Shown one piece after another: positions 6,059-9,037 of a stretch of 9,037 bases of DNA (position 1 is the first letter of the stretch; each line of letters starts with the position of its first letter). The notes beneath the pieces are model-generated. The model was not told the origin of the DNA and ran no database searches. It saw nothing but the letters and a program-made list of their open reading frames with translations. A program made the translations under genes and the position numbers. Source of the DNA: UBA1424 sp041669225 (lineage in GTDB: Bacteria > Bacillota_I > Bacilli_A > RFN20 > CAG-826); contig JBAYBO010000043.1 of assembly GCA_041669225.1 (NCBI GenBank), positions 1 through 9,037 on the forward strand. Reading direction: 5' to 3'.

Positions 6059-6564
6059 TGTTTGCCTCCTTGGTAATGCTCCTTAATTTTCTTTAAGGCT
6101 TTTTGATAGATTTGATAAACAGTCGATAAGGGGATGTCGGTTAACTCGCTTATTTCCTTAAAGCCGCGTTCATGGACAATTTTATAGACGACAATCGTAT
6201 TTTCCAAATCACTTAAGTAATCGGCGATTTCGTCAAATAAGGTATAGCCTCGTTCTTCGTAACCATAAATGTCTAATAATGGTTCAATGCTTTCGACTCG
6301 TCTCATTTTTTTGATCTCATTAAGCGCGAGGTTTTTCGCCGTCATCGTGATGTAGGCATGAAAGCTATCGGGATCTTTTAGATTACCTACCGCTTCATAT
6401 ACTTTAATAAAAGTATCTTGCAGCAAGTCTTCGGCAACTGTTTCGTTTTTAACAATCGAAACGATGATGAAAAACAAAAGTTTTCGATAACTCACATATA
6501 CTTGGTTAAAAGCGCTTTGATCTTGATTCATTAGATCGATAACAACTTTTCTTTTAACAAGCAT
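6055..6564 (-). CDS. ECF-type RNA polymerase sigma factor
   Basis: A 169-residue sigma-70 family protein with only regions 2 and 4, the ECF (group IV) architecture. Region 2 spans about 16-86 with the core-binding helix AEDLLQDTFIKVYEAV (44-59) and the -10 recognition helix around DSFHAYITMTAKNLALNEIKK (66-86). Region 4 spans about 112-160 and ends in a helix-turn-helix, FKEISELTDIPLSTVYQIYQKALKKIK (135-161). It directs RNA polymerase to a small stress or envelope regulon. The start is taken as the ATG at 6564 because GAGAAAGG (6571-6578) lies 6 nt upstream. A TTG at 6600 or an ATG at 6588 would add 12 or 8 residues but have no comparable site. It overlaps the serpin gene by ATGA and follows the transporter gene by 67 nt. 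No convincing ECF-type promoter is visible in that gap. Confidence 0.92.
   Translation of the reverse strand: MLVKRKVVIDLMNQDQSAFNQVYVSYRKLLFFIIVSIVKNETVAEDLLQDTFIKVYEAVGNLKDPDSFHAYITMTAKNLALNEIKKMRRVESIEPLLDIYGYEERGYTLFDEIADYLSDLENTIVVYKIVHERGFKEISELTDIPLSTVYQIYQKALKKIKEHYQGGKQ
6059..6070 (-). promoter_or_regulatory. Strong ribosome binding site of the serpin gene inside the sigma-factor gene
   Basis: AGGAGG (complement of 6065-6070) lies 6 nt before the ATG at 6058, within the last codons of the sigma gene, whose TGA overlaps that ATG as ATGA. It indicates coupled, probably high-level translation of the membrane partner. Confidence 0.8.
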
Positions 6565-6578
6565 CGAAGACCTTTCTC
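6565..6578 (-). promoter_or_regulatory. Ribosome binding site that decides the sigma-factor start
   Basis: GAGAAAGG (complement of 6571-6578) with a 6-nt spacer to the ATG at 6564. Neither of the upstream in-frame alternatives (TTG at 6600, ATG at 6588) has a purine-rich site at useful distance. Confidence 0.65.
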
Positions 6579-6619
6579 GTCTCCGCATATATAAAGACAA
6601 ATAAAGCGAAGACTTTTTT

Positions 6620-6631
6620 ATAAATATTTAT
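6620..6631. repeat. 12-bp AT-only palindrome after the transporter stop codon
   Basis: ATAAATATTTAT is a perfect palindrome starting immediately after the stop codon of the cation transporter gene. On the minus strand it is followed by a run of A, not T, so it is not a normal terminator. It may be a protein-binding site upstream of the sigma factor or simply AT-rich sequence. Confidence 0.3.
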
Positions 6632-7804
6632 TTATTGTTCAATATATGGTGTTTCAAATTCAGGAAGAAGTTCAATCTTTAACTCTTCTTTAGCAATATC
6701 TTCTTTGATTCTAATTAATATTTCTTCATGACTTAGTTCAAGTTCAAATGGTACGACAATCTCAAACATCGCGATTTTTTTATTCTTTTCTTTGATGATG
6801 CGAAAGTCATGCATCGACAAATCCTTCGATATATTAGCCAAAACCTTTTGGACTTTCGCCATCATCATGATTGTCTCTTCGTCATTAGGATCAATCGGAT
6901 CCATGTGAATGACTAAATCGATATTATATTTGTCTTTAATCGTCGTTTCGATTTTGTCGACCATATTATGCGAGATAACAATATCGACATAACGGTTTAC
7001 TTCGACGTGAACCGACATAAAGATTTTGGTCGGTCCATAAGAATGCGCGCGTAAATCATGGACGCCCAAGACGCCTTCAAAAGATAATATATCTTTAATA
7101 ACCTTATTAACTAGTTCCTTATCCGCGGGTTTCCCAATTAAAGGATCAATTGTTTCTTTAATCATCTTAATGCCTGAATAGCCAACGATGATTGATACAA
7201 TGATCCCAATGTAACCGTCAATGTTCCAACCAAGATAATAAGATACAAGCGCGGAGGCAAGAACCGCGGATGTTGCAAAGACATCCATCAAGGAATCCAC
7301 CGCTGTCGCCTTTAAGGTGACGGAACCAATTAATTTACCAATTCGATAATTAAAGAAGGTTTGGTATATTTTTAACAATATGGCAATTCCTAAAATAATG
7401 AATGTCCATAATGTAAAGGTCGATGTTTCGTTACTAATAATCCTTTGGATTGATTGAACGAGCATGTTACCGGCGAGAACGACGATGACGATGCTAATAA
7501 TAAGACCGGCGAGGTATTCTAATCTTTGATGGCCGAAAGGATGCTCTTTATCCGCTGGTTTAGCGGAAATTTTAAAGCCAATTAGAGCCACGAATGAATT
7601 ACCAGTATCAGAAAGATTGTTAATCGAATCGGCGATAATCGAAATCGAACTGGCAATAATCCCAAAGATGAGTTTTGCCACAAATAAAATAACATTGGTA
7701 ATAACACCAAAAAGCGAAGCGAGCTTACCATGCGCAGTTCTTACTTCTGGTTCTTTGACATTTTTATAATCTTTAATAAAGATTCGTCTAAGGAGATTTA
7801 TCAT
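6632..7804 (-). CDS. Cation diffusion facilitator family transporter with duplicated C-terminal domain
   Basis: A 390-residue divalent metal/proton antiporter of the CDF family, exporting Mn, Zn or Fe from the cytoplasm. Residues are numbered from the ATG at 7804. Six membrane helices span about 28-215. The metal site in TM2 is ADSINNLSD (58-66) and in TM5 AVDSLMD (168-174, D170 and D174). The loop HPFGHQRLEYLAG (88-100) is the family's HPYGHxRxE motif. A ZT_dimer cytoplasmic domain (about 220-303, with VHDLR at 248-252) is followed by a second stretch (about 310-385, with MHDFR at 331-335) that repeats its pattern. A TM2 motif with NN rather than H leans towards Mn over Zn, but this is tentative. 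The ATG at 7804 fits the family's start (MINLLRRIFIKDYKNV); an in-frame TTG at 7864 falls at the edge of the terminator hairpin and is rejected. No Shine-Dalgarno lies close to the ATG. Confidence 0.92.
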   Translation of the reverse strand: MINLLRRIFIKDYKNVKEPEVRTAHGKLASLFGVITNVILFVAKLIFGIIASSISIIADSINNLSDTGNSFVALIGFKISAKPADKEHPFGHQRLEYLAGLIISIVIVVLAGNMLVQSIQRIISNETSTFTLWTFIILGIAILLKIYQTFFNYRIGKLIGSVTLKATAVDSLMDVFATSAVLASALVSYYLGWNIDGYIGIIVSIIVGYSGIKMIKETIDPLIGKPADKELVNKVIKDILSFEGVLGVHDLRAHSYGPTKIFMSVHVEVNRYVDIVISHNMVDKIETTIKDKYNIDLVIHMDPIDPNDEETIMMMAKVQKVLANISKDLSMHDFRIIKEKNKKIAMFEIVVPFELELSHEEILIRIKEDIAKEELKIELLPEFETPYIEQ

Positions 7805-7810
7805 AAAGTA

Positions 7811-7838
7811 ATTATAGTTTATTCCTTTAGGGTTTCCA
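7811..7838 (-). promoter_or_regulatory. Promoter of the cation transporter gene, possibly giving a leaderless mRNA
   Basis: On the minus strand TGGAAA (complement of 7833-7838) and a perfect TATAAT (complement of 7811-7816) are separated by 16 nt. Only TACTTT separates TATAAT from the ATG, so the expected +1, the seventh base after the hexamer, is the A of the start codon at 7804. The only purine-rich site, AAAGGA, lies 18 nt before the ATG, too far to work as a normal ribosome site. Confidence 0.55.
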
Positions 7839-7863
7839 TTACAATTTATTGCCACATATAGCA

Positions 7864-7893
7864 AAGCGCACTCACAAAATTGTGGGTGCGCTT
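7864..7893 (-). terminator. Strong hairpin terminator after the surface protein gene
   Basis: A 14-pair stem: AAGCGCAC with GTGCGCTT, one G-T wobble, CACAA with TTGTG, and a 2-nt loop. It lies 20 nt past the stop of the surface protein gene and before the next gene's promoter. The trailing T tract on the minus strand is weak (TTT then GCTATAT), so it is not a textbook terminator, but stem strength and position fit transcription end or 3' protection. Confidence 0.65.
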
Positions 7894-7913
7894 GTAACTA
7901 ATGTTTAGGTAGT

Positions 7914-9037
7914 TTAGAAAGTTTCTTTTTTCTTTCGAAGGAAGTAGAATCCCGCAATTGTTGATATTCCAACCAGACCAATTATCGCGCTGGCAATCAA
8001 AGCTGATTTGGAAGTTTCTTCCGGATTGCTTTGAATTCCTGATGGCGATTGGGCGGCAACCCAGTTAGCTAAGTAAGCTATTCTCGCCCTGGCATTAACA
8101 AATACAGTTCCTGAATTTGATGTAAACTCCGCTTTAGCAAGGTCACTCATGGCCGCATATTCGGAATCTAGTTCACTCTTAACGGCGACGCAATTACCTT
8201 CAGCATTATTTCCGATGCCGGTCATAACGTAGTTAGCAAATGAGGTAGCCTGTTGTAATGGAGTGAAGTCTCCGCTGACCCATTCTTGTGATCCGGGAGT
8301 GTAGGAATACACACCGATATCACCAACGCGACAACGAATCTTAGTGGATGCAGAGTTAAGTAATAAAACTCCAAATCTAACCGATGTGCCAAGACTCGAT
8401 TCGCCAGCATATGATATTTCATTCCAAGTTTCGCCATCTGACACGGTTGTTTCTTGAACAGACCCAAGAATTGAGTAAGAACTTCCACTATTGGTAGAAT
8501 AGACGACATAGGCATCCATTACTTTTTCAGTAATGAATTTCATTGAGAATTTTGCGGCATTTGTGACATTGAAATTCATGCCAATATAAAGAGCACCACC
8601 ATCATAGTTTGGTAAAGTGGAATAACCACTCATACCTGAAATATAGGCGGGAACTGGCTGTAATGTTTGCGTATTAACACCGAGGTTAGCACCTGTGATA
8701 GTGCTCGTTGTTCCAGTACCCCAAATACCTACCATAGCGGTAGAAAAAGTCCAGTTATTGCCTTCAGCACTATCAGTTGCACTCATTAGTGACTGACTAT
8801 ATGTGTCGTAAGCCGTACCCATATTGAAATTCGCAGTGGTTGTCGTCCACATACCGCTACCGGTGTAAAGAGCGTTATACACGCCAGGATTATTTACATA
8901 TTGACCCGCATTAGCACCTTGATTAGTAACATCAACCGCATAAGTGACAGTCTTGGATTCAAAGGTGACGGTCGCCGTTTGTGCTCCGAGTACCATCGTA
9001 TTAACACCAGTTACACTAAAGCCAGATGTCTTTTCGA
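7914..9037 (-). CDS. Large secreted, membrane-anchored surface protein, C-terminal part
   Basis: The frame is open to the right edge, so the N-terminus is missing; 373 residues are visible. The methionine at 8996 is internal, because 13 in-frame codons precede it and complete an Ig-like bacterial (Big_3-type) strand pattern: FSVTGVNT...GAQTATVTFESKTVTYAVDV. Counting from that methionine, residues 130-232 look like a beta-sandwich, carbohydrate-binding-like domain (YDGGALYIGMNF, then VRFGVLLLN and VGDIGVY). A further region (about 245-316) with FANYVMTG, a single Cys269 and a helical YAAMSDLAKAEF pattern precedes the anchor. The C-terminus is a membrane helix at about 331-353 followed by RKKKETF, with no LPXTG. 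It is likely an adhesin or the wall-facing part of a polysaccharide- or nucleic-acid-degrading enzyme. The catalytic part, if any, lies outside the window. Ser/Thr/Gly/Asn-rich composition fits an exported protein. Confidence 0.75.
   Translation of the reverse strand, partial: EKTSGFSVTGVNTMVLGAQTATVTFESKTVTYAVDVTNQGANAGQYVNNPGVYNALYTGSGMWTTTTANFNMGTAYDTYSQSLMSATDSAEGNNWTFSTAMVGIWGTGTTSTITGANLGVNTQTLQPVPAYISGMSGYSTLPNYDGGALYIGMNFNVTNAAKFSMKFITEKVMDAYVVYSTNSGSSYSILGSVQETTVSDGETWNEISYAGESSLGTSVRFGVLLLNSASTKIRCRVGDIGVYSYTPGSQEWVSGDFTPLQQATSFANYVMTGIGNNAEGNCVAVKSELDSEYAAMSDLAKAEFTSNSGTVFVNARARIAYLANWVAAQSPSGIQSNPEETSKSALIASAIIGLVGISTIAGFYFLRKKKETF

Noticed and set aside
6579..6660. Possible ECF-type promoter (TGAAAC or TTGAAC) for autoregulation of the sigma gene
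   Set aside because: Neither hexamer has a plausible -10 at 15-18 nt, so AT-rich chance matches are more likely.
8222..8515. Second minus-strand frame of 97 codons inside the surface protein gene
   Set aside because: It is an alternate frame of a continuous open surface-protein frame that has coherent domains; no sign of a frameshift.

Overview
This window reads as a piece of a compact, low-to-moderate GC bacterial chromosome from the Mollicutes/Erysipelotrichia-like side of the Bacillota (Acholeplasma/Izemoplasma/RF39-type organisms). That placement is an inference. It rests on the AT-rich but not extreme composition, short intergenic gaps, Shine-Dalgarno sites of AGGAGG type, and surface proteins ending in a membrane helix plus KKK without an LPXTG motif. 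TGA is used as a stop (end of the sigma-factor gene), so the standard code (table 11) applies and this is not a Mycoplasma-code genome.

Layout from left to right. Positions 1-1809 (minus strand) are a tight housekeeping operon: smpB, folC, then the first 37 codons of an ECF-transporter S component of folate (FolT) type, cut by the window edge. The last two suggest folate salvage: uptake followed by polyglutamate trapping. Positions 1905-3050 (minus) encode a class II Fic-domain protein with an intact catalytic motif, its own inhibitory helix and a C-terminal winged helix. Positions 3051-3332 are a divergent control region rich in repeats: four copies of a TAATTTCATTT-like element on the fic side, and on the other side a strong promoter with a perfect palindrome in its spacer followed by a perfect 15-bp tandem repeat. 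Positions 3333-4691 are the only plus-strand gene, an ATPase of the ATPase_2/DUF234 type with a PD-(D/E)xK-like C-terminus. It appears more AT-rich than its neighbours.

Positions 4688-6564 (minus) hold the most interesting pair. An ECF-type sigma factor overlaps by ATGA with a membrane protein that has a short cytoplasmic tail and one transmembrane helix. Its entire external domain is a serpin (protease-inhibitor fold). In such gene pairs the second protein is normally the anti-sigma factor, so this could be a system in which attack by an external protease on the serpin is sensed and passed to transcription.

Positions 6632-7804 (minus) encode a cation diffusion facilitator with a duplicated C-terminal domain. 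Its best promoter places the transcription start on the A of the start codon, so its mRNA may be leaderless. Positions 7914-9037 (minus) encode the C-terminal part of a large secreted, membrane-anchored surface protein, followed by a strong hairpin terminator. No RNA genes, insertion sequences or CRISPR arrays were seen.
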